Positions 31,041 to 39,825 of a DNA stretch of 39,825 nt are shown in pieces. Where the stretch lies: positions 1-39,825 of the forward strand of contig NZ_JAIHLP010000004.1 in the NCBI RefSeq assembly GCF_020009625.1, given 5' to 3'. Under the pieces are notes generated by a model. It did no database searches. It was not told the DNA's origin and was given only the letters and a program-made list of their open reading frames with translations. Both the position numbers and the translations under genes were made by a program. The stretch is from Leifsonia poae. Its GTDB lineage: Bacteria > Actinomycetota > Actinomycetes > Actinomycetales > Microbacteriaceae. Every line of letters begins with the position of its first letter. Within the stretch, counting starts at the first letter, position 1.

Positions 31041-32294
31041 ATGTCGAGGGTTTGGGCAAGTCCCGCAGAGAAATCGATTCCAACGCACGCGCTGGTCGCG
31101 ACGTCAACGAACGTCCTCCGGCGCTCGAACACGCTCGCGCTGCTGAAGATCTTCAGCAGCGCGTCCGCCGGCAAGAGCTTCACAACGTCCGAACTCATCG
31201 AGCTCTCCGACCTCACGCGCTCCACCATCCTGGCCGTTTGCGACGATCTGCTGGCTGCGGGTTGGATCGCGGAGTCGGATGCCGGCCCCCGGGTGGAAGG
31301 GACCCGCGGCAGGCCCTCCCGCCGCTTCGCCCTGAACCCGGGCGCGGCCCACGTCGTCGGGGTTGATCTCGGCTTCTCATCCGTGACCTGCGTGGTCGCC
31401 GACCTGCTCGGCCAGATCGTCGGACGCTCGAGACGAGCCTTTCACTCGCGCCCCGACAGCCCCGAGTGGATCATCGATCGGACGGCCGAGACGCAGGCGG
31501 CCGTCGACGAATCCCTCCACGACGCCGGAGCTGAAGCCGGGACCGTCCTAGCCGCCACGCTCGCCGTACCCGCACCCGTCGATCACACCGGTCGGGTGGG
31601 CGTCGGCGACGAGTTCTGGGACTGGATCCGGATCGATCCCGACCTGCTGTTCAGCGGCCACCCGGAATGGCCCATCGTCGTAGAAAACGACGCCAACCTC
31701 GCCGCGCTGGCCGAACGTGAGGCGATGTCCGGCCCGGCGCAGTCGCTCGTCGTCCTCCTCGCCGGCGACCGCTTCGGCGCGGGCATCGTCGAGAACGGTG
31801 TTCTCCACCGCGGACACCACGGCGGCGGGGGCGAGATGAAATACCTCAGCCTAATCGAGGGCGTCGGCAGCACAGTGGGAATCGGGCGACTGGCTCAGGA
31901 TTGGGCGCAGGACGCAGTTGGCGACCATCTGCAGACGAAGCTGACGTCCGAGAGCGTCGCCGCCGACGTGTTCCGGCTGGGAGAGGAGGGCGACGACGTG
32001 GCTCACGACATCTCCGGCCGCCTCCTCGACCGTCTGGCGCGCGTCATCGCGACCCTCGTCAGCCTCCTCGACCCCGGCCGAATCGTCCTTGGCGGCGGAG
32101 TGGCGACGTCGCTCCAGCCACTCATCCCCGAACTCCGCCTGCGCGTCGAGGAGCACACGGCGTTCGCCAGCGAGTTGCTCGCCTCGCCCCTGGCGAGCGA
32201 CATCGTCATCCAGGGCGCGGTGCACGCGGCGCTCGCCCATGTCTGGGATCATGCTCTGAAGAGTTCCCCCAGCGCTCCCACGGCGATCCGCTAG
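31041..32294 (+). CDS. ROK-family transcriptional regulator, intact copy
   Basis: 417 residues from the ATG at 31041, chosen because it sits six bases after a -10 box; the ORF could also be extended 18 bases upstream. A winged helix at the N-terminus (ELIELSDLTRSTILAVCDDL, then LAAGWIAE) binds DNA. The ROK sugar-kinase-like domain follows (VVGVDLGFSSVTCVVADL; VVENDANLAALAERE; LAGDRFGAGIVENGVLHRG; HGGGGEMKYL). The usual CxCGxxGC zinc motif is missing: after GGGGEMKYL the sequence runs SLIEGVGSTVGIGR. Divergent from the sugar operon, it is probably its repressor with a sugar or sugar phosphate as inducer. A hairpin follows the stop. Confidence 0.9.
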   Translation: MSRVWASPAEKSIPTHALVATSTNVLRRSNTLALLKIFSSASAGKSFTTSELIELSDLTRSTILAVCDDLLAAGWIAESDAGPRVEGTRGRPSRRFALNPGAAHVVGVDLGFSSVTCVVADLLGQIVGRSRRAFHSRPDSPEWIIDRTAETQAAVDESLHDAGAEAGTVLAATLAVPAPVDHTGRVGVGDEFWDWIRIDPDLLFSGHPEWPIVVENDANLAALAEREAMSGPAQSLVVLLAGDRFGAGIVENGVLHRGHHGGGGEMKYLSLIEGVGSTVGIGRLAQDWAQDAVGDHLQTKLTSESVAADVFRLGEEGDDVAHDISGRLLDRLARVIATLVSLLDPGRIVLGGGVATSLQPLIPELRLRVEEHTAFASELLASPLASDIVIQGAVHAALAHVWDHALKSSPSAPTAIR

Positions 32295-32312
32295 CCGGTG
32301 AGCCCACCGGCT
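32293..32312 (+). terminator. Hairpin after the ROK gene (right copy)
   Basis: AGCCGGTG/CACCGGCT stem, identical to 3002-3021. Confidence 0.45.
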
Positions 32313-32513
32313 GTCGGCTGATTCGGCATCACCTCATTTCGCGAAGCTCGTCGAGGCCATCCAAGTCTCCTTCGCTGATAATATACCTTATGTCAGTTTG
32401 AACATGGCAATCCCCGTTAGATGCGAATGCGACACCTAGCCGCGGCTCCCCCGGTGGCCCTTGGGTCGGGCCACCCAAGAGGTCGTGGCTCCTGCCACCA
32501 CCTCAGTTTTCAC

Positions 32514-33058
32514 TCACAAGTCCTTGTTCTTCTTGCTACGGGATCCGCCTTCGGAGATCTCGCCATTTTCAGAGCGCTTCCATGTAACCCCATCGGCATC
32601 CCGGAATCGCAGCTCTACCAAGAAGTCCCACGGCTCATGCCCGCGAAGGTCGATTTCACCATCGACTACTTTGGGCCCCCTAGTCCGCTGCGCTTCGCTG
32701 TACGGGAGCAGAGCGAAGACCTGCTCGAATCCAGGTGGCACAACGGCTTGATCCAAGTCCACCACGCCCCGGGCAGCTAGTTCGCCGTATCCATTCACCA
32801 TGAGATATAGATCGTAGATCGGTACGTTGTTGCCGTTTCTGAGCCAAACGTCGTAGTGCTCGGAAGTATCGCCCTCGCCACCCAAGCGGAGACCTTCGAG
32901 GCAACCCTGCGCCTACGTTCCTGCGCCCGCCTCAAACCCTGTGCGCGAGCATCTCGCCAGGATAGAGCCGCGTAGATTCCAGCCGTCACTGCCGCGACGA
33001 CCAACCCAACCGTGGCTATTGCGGTCACCCACGAGGGCACATCCCCCCACATGCTCAT
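32514..33058 (-). CDS. Small membrane-anchored hypothetical protein, right copy (frame interrupted)
   Basis: Second copy of 3222-3765. It carries only the shared missing G (GTGGC run) and gives the longer C-terminal reading: after the break the protein continues GGEGDTSEHYDVWLRNGNN through FEQVFALLPYSEAQRTRGPK to a Lys/Asp tail at 32514. Restoring one base yields 181 residues with one membrane helix at the N-end. Role unknown. Confidence 0.6.
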
Positions 33059-33124
33059 GCACGAACCCTATAGTGGCGCGGCCGGATAGAAGAGGTTACA
33101 GCGTCAGACGCCACCGAGATACAG

Positions 33125-33865
33125 TCAGACCTCCGGATTGACCACCGAATAGTCGCGATGATCCTGGTAGGAGCCATCAACGGCGAGCGGCACTGTCGAT
33201 CGCCGAACCTTCCGCGCGATTTGAGGTGTAACCGATTGCCTCCGCCACTCTCGTTCGAAAACACACGCCGCGCTGATGACCTTGTGGCTGAAGACGAACT
33301 GCTTGTTGCCGTTCAACACCTGCACAGAGCCATCTGTGCCGGAGCGCACCGAAACGCCGGGATACACGGACATGACCAGCACGTCATCATCGTGGCCCAT
33401 CCTCACGCTCATCAAAGGCTCACCGCTCGGGCCTTCAAAGTCGAGCATCAGGGGAAGTATCGGAAGCGCATCATCGCTGTGCCGATACCGCCGGAGAAAC
33501 TCGTTCTCCGGAAAGATCGGGTAGATCATGGTTTCCGCATACGACTTAGCAACCTCGGTCCTTCGAGTAAATCGCCCGGCAAACCGCCGATAGCCCAGTT
33601 GCCAGAGGCGAGGGGCGAGGCCCTCGCTTAGGGCGCGTTCACACTGCTGAAGCGCCCACACCGGCTGCCTCAGATGCGGGACCGCGTAGAGCTCGGCGAT
33701 CATCTCATTGCGGCGCGCGTCACCTTTCCGGAAGGCGAGGGAAGCGAGTCTCACAATCCAGCCCGGGGCGATCCCCCAGACGAGGAGCAGAGCCGCCCCC
33801 ATGCCGACGAGCGGCCACAGCCCCAACAGAGAGGCAAGTTTCGCGAAATCGAAATCTACATTCAT
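33125..33865 (-). CDS. Membrane-anchored hypothetical protein in a PadR operon (right copy)
   Basis: Identical to 3832-4572: 246 residues, one N-terminal membrane helix and a large soluble domain, overlapping the PadR stop by four bases. Confidence 0.7.
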   Translation of the reverse strand: MNVDFDFAKLASLLGLWPLVGMGAALLLVWGIAPGWIVRLASLAFRKGDARRNEMIAELYAVPHLRQPVWALQQCERALSEGLAPRLWQLGYRRFAGRFTRRTEVAKSYAETMIYPIFPENEFLRRYRHSDDALPILPLMLDFEGPSGEPLMSVRMGHDDDVLVMSVYPGVSVRSGTDGSVQVLNGNKQFVFSHKVISAACVFEREWRRQSVTPQIARKVRRSTVPLAVDGSYQDHRDYSVVNPEV

Positions 33866-34185
33866 GTCATCGCCAGCCTTGCCTGTTGGGGCCTTGTCGC
33901 CCCCACGCGAGCCTGTGATGCGAGGAATCGACTCTGAGCCGCTCCCAACTCACGAAGGCCCGTATCGGTGATCTCGTAATAGCGGCGGGGAGGGCGGCCG
34001 TTAGCTTCGCTGGGATCCTCCCAGCCGTCGGTCAGCCATCCTTCGTCCATCATGCGTCCAAGGATTGGGTAGAGGACGCCTGACCGAACACCGCTGTCCA
34101 CACTCAACCGGTATCCCCAGTGTCGTTCCTTTGGGGCGTCGAGGAGTGCGGTCGCGACCTTCACGAGAGACGGAGTGATCTTCAT
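33862..34185 (-). CDS. PadR-family transcriptional regulator (right copy)
   Basis: Identical to 4569-4892: 107-residue winged-helix PadR protein with the same leaderless, palindrome-covered promoter. Confidence 0.88.
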   Translation of the reverse strand: MKITPSLVKVATALLDAPKERHWGYRLSVDSGVRSGVLYPILGRMMDEGWLTDGWEDPSEANGRPPRRYYEITDTGLRELGAAQSRFLASQARVGATRPQQARLAMT

Positions 34186-34186
34186 G

Positions 34187-34214
34187 CCCTAACTCTACAT
34201 AGGTAGAGATAGGG
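34187..34214. promoter_or_regulatory. PadR operator and leaderless promoter (right copy)
   Basis: Identical to 4894-4921: arms CCCTA-A-CTCTAC and GTAGAG-A-TAGGG around ATAG, containing the TAGAGT -10 box on the minus strand. Confidence 0.7.
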
Positions 34215-34272
34215 CGTCCAGACCAAATTCCTCCTACTCGATTGGTTGCTCAGCCGGGTACCCGCGCAACGA

Positions 34273-34506
34273 TTACGGCTTGCCTTCGCCGTCCGATTCC
34301 CGCTCCGGGATAGCTGGCTCGTCGTACTCACCGTTCGTCAGCCGGCGGTACTCGTCGTCGATCTCCGCGTCGAGCTGGCGAGACTCGCGGATGGCGGCGA
34401 ACAGATGTTTCTCAAACGACACGAGTTCCTGGTCGCCCACGACCATCTCATCATCGTCATCGAACTCGTCGTCATCACTCATGCCGACATGCTGGTCGCG
34501 TGCCAC
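34273..34506 (-). CDS. Small highly acidic hypothetical protein (right copy)
   Basis: Identical to 4980-5213: 77 residues, with an alternative ATG at 34482. Confidence 0.55.
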   Translation of the reverse strand: MARDQHVGMSDDDEFDDDDEMVVGDQELVSFEKHLFAAIRESRQLDAEIDDEYRRLTNGEYDEPAIPERESDGEGKP

Positions 34507-34513
34507 GCCGTCG

Positions 34514-34885
34514 TCAACAGTTGATTGAGCGTGTTCGCACGCAGAAGCATTTCACAGCCCACGCAGATAGCCGTGAATGTCGAACGGACGCAGTGGCCAC
34601 GCATAGCTTGCTCGCGAGGGGTGGCGCGGATGGCCGCTCTTTTAGAGGGTCACCGATAGATCTCCAGTTACAGGACGCGGCTTCTGGGAGGCCCACGATG
34701 CCGCGAAGCATGCCGCGCAGGTACGATCGCGCCATAATCGTCTCGCCCCAGGCGGCTAGCAGCTCGAGTCGGCGCCCGCCGATGAACTCGGCAATGTGCC
34801 GCTCATTCTCCGCTTTCAGCTCCGGACTGTAGGCGACATGCATGTCACTGGGTTGCGTTGCGCGCTGTTGAAACACGCCTGTCAT
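34514..34885 (-). CDS. Hypothetical protein in the conjugation operon (right copy)
   Basis: Identical to 5221-5592: 123 residues, ATG overlapping the hydrolase stop. Confidence 0.55.
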   Translation of the reverse strand: MTGVFQQRATQPSDMHVAYSPELKAENERHIAEFIGGRRLELLAAWGETIMARSYLRGMLRGIVGLPEAASCNWRSIGDPLKERPSAPPLASKLCVATASVRHSRLSAWAVKCFCVRTRSINC

Positions 34886-35952
34886 TGCTGACTCCCGACA
34901 TAAGCGCCCGTGGCGTACAGGAAGTCGATGTGTAGATGGTTCCCGGTGTCGTCGATCTGGCCGAAGTTCGTGGTCGCGATCGTCACGCCCGCAGCTGCGC
35001 GAACGTCCTTCTGCCCGACTCGTGAGCCCTTGGGCACGATCGGGTCGAGCATCCCGATCAGGCGCAGCGAGTACCCGTCTGCCCCCGTGAGCGGCGTGCC
35101 GTTGAGCATGTAGAAGTCGACGGCGTGCCCGCCGCCGTTCTTGTAGTGGGCCGACTCCGTGCCGGCCCCTTCGATCTGGCCGGTGCATCTGCGGTTGATG
35201 TCGGAGACGCCCACGGACTGGAAGGTGCGAACAGCGAGCACGATGGTCTGCAAGACACGGGTGTCGATTCCGCAATCCGCGACGGTCTTATCCTGAGCAA
35301 TCCAGCGGATCTCTTTGATGTGATCCGGCACCAGGCCACGCAGCTGGCCGGCGTCCGCCGCTTTCACGAGTTCCTGGGCGAGCCCCACCTGGTCGGCGCC
35401 TACGGCGCACCCGGGGGTGCCGCCGCCATTACTGCCGAGCGCCTGCACGACCTGCGCGGCCGCGGAGTAGAACTTCGTGTAGTGGTTTGGGTCAGCGTTC
35501 ACCTGCACGGTGTGCGCGGCCAGCGTCGGGGTCATGGCCTGCCAGCCGGGCACTTGGATGAGTCGCTGGAAGAACAGCACCGCCGACTTGGTCGGGTCCA
35601 TCCGATCCGCGAGGCTCCCCCAGGTGTCGCGCTGCTGAAACAGCCCGCGCGAGTCGGGGCCGGCCTGGTCGCCATGGTCGAGCACCCGCAACCCGGATTC
35701 GCCCATCGCGGTCATGACGCCGATGACCTGAGCCTGGGCGTCGAGCCCCAGTCCGGTCGCGGCGTTCATGATCGCCGCGGCGTTCGCGAGCTGGTCGCCT
35801 GAGTAGCCGGCGATCGGCCGGCTGCTGATCGCGATGGTCGCGACGACCTCGCCGCCGCCGCATCCGCTGGCTTGCGCGCCGGACATGAACACACCACCGC
35901 CGAACATCACCAGAACGGTGATGCCGGCAGCCGCGATGCCCTTCCAGCCCAT
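34882..35952 (-). CDS. VirB1-like two-domain cell-wall hydrolase (right copy)
   Basis: Identical to 5589-6659: 356 residues, signal anchor, transglycosylase-like GESGLRV domain and M15-like HxxxxxxHAVD...HLH metal site. Confidence 0.8.
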   Translation of the reverse strand: MGWKGIAAAGITVLVMFGGGVFMSGAQASGCGGGEVVATIAISSRPIAGYSGDQLANAAAIMNAATGLGLDAQAQVIGVMTAMGESGLRVLDHGDQAGPDSRGLFQQRDTWGSLADRMDPTKSAVLFFQRLIQVPGWQAMTPTLAAHTVQVNADPNHYTKFYSAAAQVVQALGSNGGGTPGCAVGADQVGLAQELVKAADAGQLRGLVPDHIKEIRWIAQDKTVADCGIDTRVLQTIVLAVRTFQSVGVSDINRRCTGQIEGAGTESAHYKNGGGHAVDFYMLNGTPLTGADGYSLRLIGMLDPIVPKGSRVGQKDVRAAAGVTIATTNFGQIDDTGNHLHIDFLYATGAYVGSQQ

Positions 35953-37425
35953 CACGCGCTCCGCAGCACCGAGGCGGCGGCACCCTCCATGCCCTCGTCG
36001 GTGTTGGTGATCTGCGTCTCCCACTCCGAGCGGATGTGCCGCACGAGCGTTTCAACGTGCGTGCCGTACTTGAAGTAGTGGTGGCCGTCGCTCAGCTGCG
36101 TAATGTCGTGCGCCCGCTCGGGAGAGAAGTTGAAGGTCTGCTGGCACCACAGCGCATCCTCGTGCCGGCTCTGCCGGTAGACGTAGACCGACTGGGCCTC
36201 CTGCACCATCGCCATACCGGGTGAGTTGGCAGGAATATCGGTGCCCTTGTGGAAGGCGAACACGTTGGAGAGCCGAGGCCACGGGAGAGCTTCTGATTCG
36301 CCCTCGCGAGCGATGCGGAGGGGCCGGCAGCGATGTGCCAGCCTTCCTCGTAGACGCACGTCGTGTGCCAGCCGCGGTCGTTGCGGAGTCGACCGAGCAG
36401 CCACATGTGCCCGATCGCCATGACGATCGGCACGGAAGGGCCGTCATCGGGCAGCTGCGAAATGTCCCAGCTGGTGAGCTTGTGCGCCAGGTCGACCACC
36501 TTGGACGTTTCGCCGTCGAGCAGGCCGGCATAGTCGTCCAAGAGCGTGTTGAGGGTGAACTGCACCGAGAGGCCGGCCTGGTGCAGCTTGTCCCGCGCCT
36601 GCGGCGAATGCTGCGCGTAGTCGCTGTCCGCGGTCGTCGACGCGAGCGCCGGCAGCACGTCGGCCAGGGTCGGCACCCGTCCGTCCTCGAACCGGGCGAG
36701 CGTGATCCGCAGGGCCGAGCGGAGCGCTTCTTCTTCCCACTCGTTGAGCGGGGTGTCGTTGCGAGCGAGGCGCGTGACGACTTTCAGCAGCCGCAGTTGC
36801 CCGGATGCTCCGGTGCCGTGGCTGATCATGGGGTCCAGCAGATTCAGCCGGGTGCCGGTGCCGTCGTCGGTGAACTTGATGGGCTCGGCTCCGAACGCGC
36901 GCGCGAGCTCGGAGTATTCGCCCTCCCCTGCTCGGTCCTTTTTGTCGAACACGGTGGCGCGCCGCTTGGCCATGATGAGGGGCCGGGCGACGAGCGCGGT
37001 CTTGATGAAGCTCGACTTACCGGAGCCGACGTCGCCCATCACGACGACGTTCGGGCTCGACACCAACCGCGGCGCGAGTTGTAGGCGGTCACCGGGTCGT
37101 GCGCGATTGACGTCTTCGAGAGCACGTCGCGGCCGGTGACAATGCCGCTGGTGCCGGTGGGTGCGCCGATAACGGCGGAGTTGAGGACTTCGGCCTGCCG
37201 GGTGGTCGACGGCGCACCGCGCAGCGCGGGGGCGTAGAAGCCGCGACCGGCGCGGCCGCTGCGCGCGCGCAGCTGCGTGCCGGGGACGTTCCACGGCAGC
37301 AGCTCGTCCTTGCCCTCGGTGCGTCCGCTCTCGTCGACCTGTACTTCCTCGGGCGGGGCGAACTTCCGCAGAACCGGCAGCGACCACATACCGCTCTTGG
37401 TGCTCTCGGCCTTGTGCTCGCTCAT
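35952..37425 (-). CDS. VirB4/TraC-like conjugation ATPase (right copy, frame interrupted twice)
   Basis: Second copy of 6659-8133. It shares the missing C near 36278. It also lacks a C near 37071 (CGCGGCGCGAG instead of CGCGGCCGCGAG), which puts the N-terminal 120 residues out of frame with the Walker A. The left copy is correct at that second point. One base shorter than the left copy. Confidence 0.8.
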
Positions 37426-39076
37426 AGCGCCTCCTTGTTGGTCTTGCCGGCCAGCTTCCGGTACACGCGGTTGGTGACAGAGGGCTTCTCGGTCTGGATA
37501 CCTCGGCCGATCGGCCACGTCGTGCCGGACGCCGCCGATTGGAAGCTGTCCTGCCAGTCCAGGTGCTCGACGCCGAGCCCGTTCTCGCAGACTTCCTCTA
37601 GCTGACGAGACGCGATTTGCAGCCGGTCGCGGCTTGTCTCGGTGATCGTGACGTAGCCGATCCAGCTGTCCCCGTGGTGGCGGGAGCCATACCCAAGATC
37701 GGCGTTCCGCAGCTGCGCGGCGGTCTTGTTCACGTGGGTTTCGTCGTTCGCGAGGCGGCCCTTTTCGGCGTCGTTCATCTGCGCGGCTTGGTCGCGCACC
37801 AGGTCGCGCCGGGCCGCAGCGCGTGCCTCGGATGCGGGGATTAGCTGGTGATGGAACGACACCGTACGGAGGAAGTGCAGCTCCGACCCAATCAGCAGGT
37901 CGAGCATCCACAGCTGCGACCGTTTGCCTACGGCGAGGTTCTCGGCCTTGATCGCGGCGGTGCGGTGCCACCACTCGACCTCTGCGCCCGTCTCGGGGTT
38001 GGTGGCCGTGACGATGTGTGCGGAGTATTCGTCGTGGGACGCGACGCCCAGCTTGCCCGGGTCGTCGACAGGCTGGTCGATCGGGTGAAACGGGTTCTGG
38101 CCGTGAACGACGTGCGCTCCGGTCTGCCGTGCGGTGAGCACGGCAACGTCTCCCAAACGTGCCGCGCGGAGGCCGCGCTCTGCGGACTCGATTTCGCGGT
38201 GCATCAGTGCGCGCCAACCGTCGCGGCCCTCCCCATATCCACGGGCGACGTCGACGAATTCGGCGTCGATTGGCCAGCACGCCGTGATCGTGTGCCGCTG
38301 CACCATTGCGTCCCGCCGGCCGTGTGCAGCACATCCCCGTACGAGAGCACGGCGGGGTGGTTGGTCGGGATCGTCGGGTCAAGGCTAACCTCCGCCCACG
38401 CCGCGTTGAATGCGTTGTCGGGGCGCAGCACTCGCGTGGTCACCTGCACGCGACGCAGCAGGCTCGACGGTGCTGCGCGCGATGCCAGGAACTCCCCGAA
38501 AGCCTCGGCCGCTCGACGAGCGACCGAGTTGGGCTCCGCACCGCGCAGCTGCCCGGTGACGGTGAACACGACCGATAGATAGGGCTTCTCCCCCATCGGG
38601 GCGTGCCAGGCGATTCCCGGCTCGCGCCGGCCCATCTGAAGCCATCCCATCCCGTCCGCACCGTCCGGCATGGTCCGCATCGCCGCAAGCTCGCGTGCGG
38701 CCGTCCACCGGTCCTCCTTGCCGGCGGTCTTGTCCTGGCTGAGCTGGGTCAGCTGGTCCCACTGTGCGACGTCGAACGGCGTGTAGCGGTCGATGCCGGC
38801 GCGGCGGCGGTCCTTCCAGCGCACCCGACGTTCGCGCCGGTCGAGGATCGACCCGCGGTGAGTGCGTGCTGTGACCAGGAACACCAGCAGCGCGGCGATG
38901 ACGGCAACGACGACGGCGGGTGCACCAAAGAACGGTGCGCCGACGACCAGGCCGACTCCACACAGGGCAAGCAGGATGTTGCGCGGGCCTTTGCCGGACC
39001 CGCCGAAGAATGATCGGTGGCCGGCTTCGCCGCCCAGCTGCCTCTCTACCATCGTGTTCTGCGCTGCGTTGCTCAC
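37422..39076 (-). CDS. SCO6880-family conjugation protein (right copy, frame interrupted)
   Basis: Second copy of 8130-9785. A missing G near 38317 (CCCGCCGG instead of CCCGGCCGG) splits it. A nearby GGGGCGC/GGGCGGC difference at about 38420 also changes LPPDN to LRPDN. The left copy reads through all 551 residues, so this one carries contig-end errors. Confidence 0.8.
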
Positions 39077-39825
39077 TGTGCCCCCTCGTCCGAATCAGCC
39101 GCCTCAGCGGCCATAGCGCCCGCCTCCTGGGCCTTTTCGACAGCCGCCTGCCCGGCTGCCACAGCGCCGGCCGCAATGAGCGTAGGAACGCCAATCGCGG
39201 CACCGACGCAGTAGCGGACTCGGCCGCGCCCGCGGCCGCCAGCCTGCCAGCTCCGGCACCAGCTGCGCCGGCCCCCGTGCCCGCGCCGGCTGCGCCCGCT
39301 TCGGCTCCTGCGCCGGCTGCCCGTCCGGCGCTCTTGCCCGCTTTCGCTCCGGCTCCGGCGAAGTCGCCCAGTCCCCCGCTCCCCTTCACGCTGGGTGCGT
39401 CCTCGACTGGCGATGGGGCGTTGGCAGAGTCAGTCGGCTTGCCACCCTGTCGGGCTTCTGGTGCGTACTTCTGCGTGGCGTCCTGCATATTGCCCGAGCC
39501 CCATCGCCCCGGCTGCATGCTCGGCCCGTTACTCCCGCCGAAGGAGGCCGGGATGACCGGCGCGAACTTCATCAGAAGCGCCGGACTGAGAGTCGCAATG
39601 AGCATTGCGAGAATGCCGGAAATGAGCAGCGCGAGGCGCTGCACGTTCAGGTGATCGCCGAACGTCTCGACGCCGGCCCGATCCAGTGGAACGTGACGCC
39701 GAGCATGAAGAACAGCAGCGGGTGCGCAAGCATCACGCCGATAAACAGGCCAACGAGTCGCCAGCCGGTCTTGCGGCGCCTGCGGATCGATGATCCAGAC
39801 ATAGCCGAGCGGGAACAGCACACCG
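39073..39825 (-). CDS. TrbL/VirB6-like membrane protein (right copy, partial at window end)
   Basis: Second copy of the C-terminal half of 9782-11150, running off the window. It has the correct base near 39534 (SNGPSMQPGRWG is in frame) but lacks a C near 39209 and has an extra C near 39780. It also shares the missing C near 39679. The Ala/Gly-rich tail occupies 39080-39500. Confidence 0.7.

Larger units (their letters stand above)
29289..39825. repeat. Right copy of the 10.5-kb terminal redundancy
   Basis: Second occurrence of 1-10533. Its inner part (29289 to about 37070) gives the cleaner reading of the alpha-glucosidase, the ROK regulator and the small membrane gene. Its outer part (about 37070-39825) carries new indels that break the VirB4-like, SCO6880 and TrbL-like genes. 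A consensus should use the inner portion of each copy. Confidence 0.93.

Noticed and set aside
1..39825. Insertion sequences, CRISPR arrays, rRNA or integrase genes
   Set aside because: No transposase or integrase motif, no regularly spaced repeats with unique spacers, and no rRNA-like segments were seen on either strand.

Overview
The window reads as a high-GC actinobacterial plasmid, most likely from a Microbacteriaceae-type host. Supporting signs are SCO6880-type conjugation genes, a sugar ABC importer with no ATPase gene of its own, a ROK regulator, and several promoters whose -10 box lies six bases before the ATG (leaderless transcripts). Bases 29289-39825 repeat bases 1-10533 almost exactly. 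The simplest reading is a circular plasmid of about 29.3 kb, assembled past its own start by about 10.5 kb. At least sixteen small indels separate the two copies and crowd toward the two outer ends of the contig, as expected for poorly polished contig ends.

Layout of the unique circle. (1) 24984-30969 with 31041-32294: a leftward sugar operon (two GH13 enzymes, two permeases, one lipoprotein binding protein) and a divergent ROK regulator. (2) 3222-4892: a small membrane protein, then a PadR regulator overlapping a second membrane protein, with a palindromic operator on the PadR promoter. (3) 4980-13382: a tightly overlapping leftward type IV secretion/conjugation operon (ParA/MinD-like ATPase, VirB2-like protein, VirB8/TcpC-like protein, TrbL/VirB6-like protein, SCO6880 protein, VirB4-like ATPase, two-domain cell-wall hydrolase, two small unknowns). 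(4) 13659-16528: maintenance genes (winged-helix protein, coiled-coil protein, ParA with a ribbon-helix-helix partner, a toxin-antitoxin-like pair) threaded with a repeated ATGAGTAT-type site. (5) 16771-19441: a SprT-like metalloprotease, a small acidic protein, a structured non-coding region and a rightward 406-residue orphan. (6) 19407-24656: VirD4-like coupling protein, replication-relaxation-like protein, a large nested inverted repeat (candidate oriT or oriV), two small genes, a putative replication initiator and a small ribbon-helix-helix protein.

Together the genes describe a self-maintaining and probably transferable plasmid carrying alpha-glucoside use as cargo. No relaxase and no sugar-import ATPase are recognisable, so both may come from elsewhere in the cell or be of unfamiliar type. 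At least six genes are broken by single missing G/C bases in short G/C runs; where both copies exist, three of these breaks are shared. Restoring one base rejoins each gene, so systematic indel error of a long-read assembly is more likely than gene decay.
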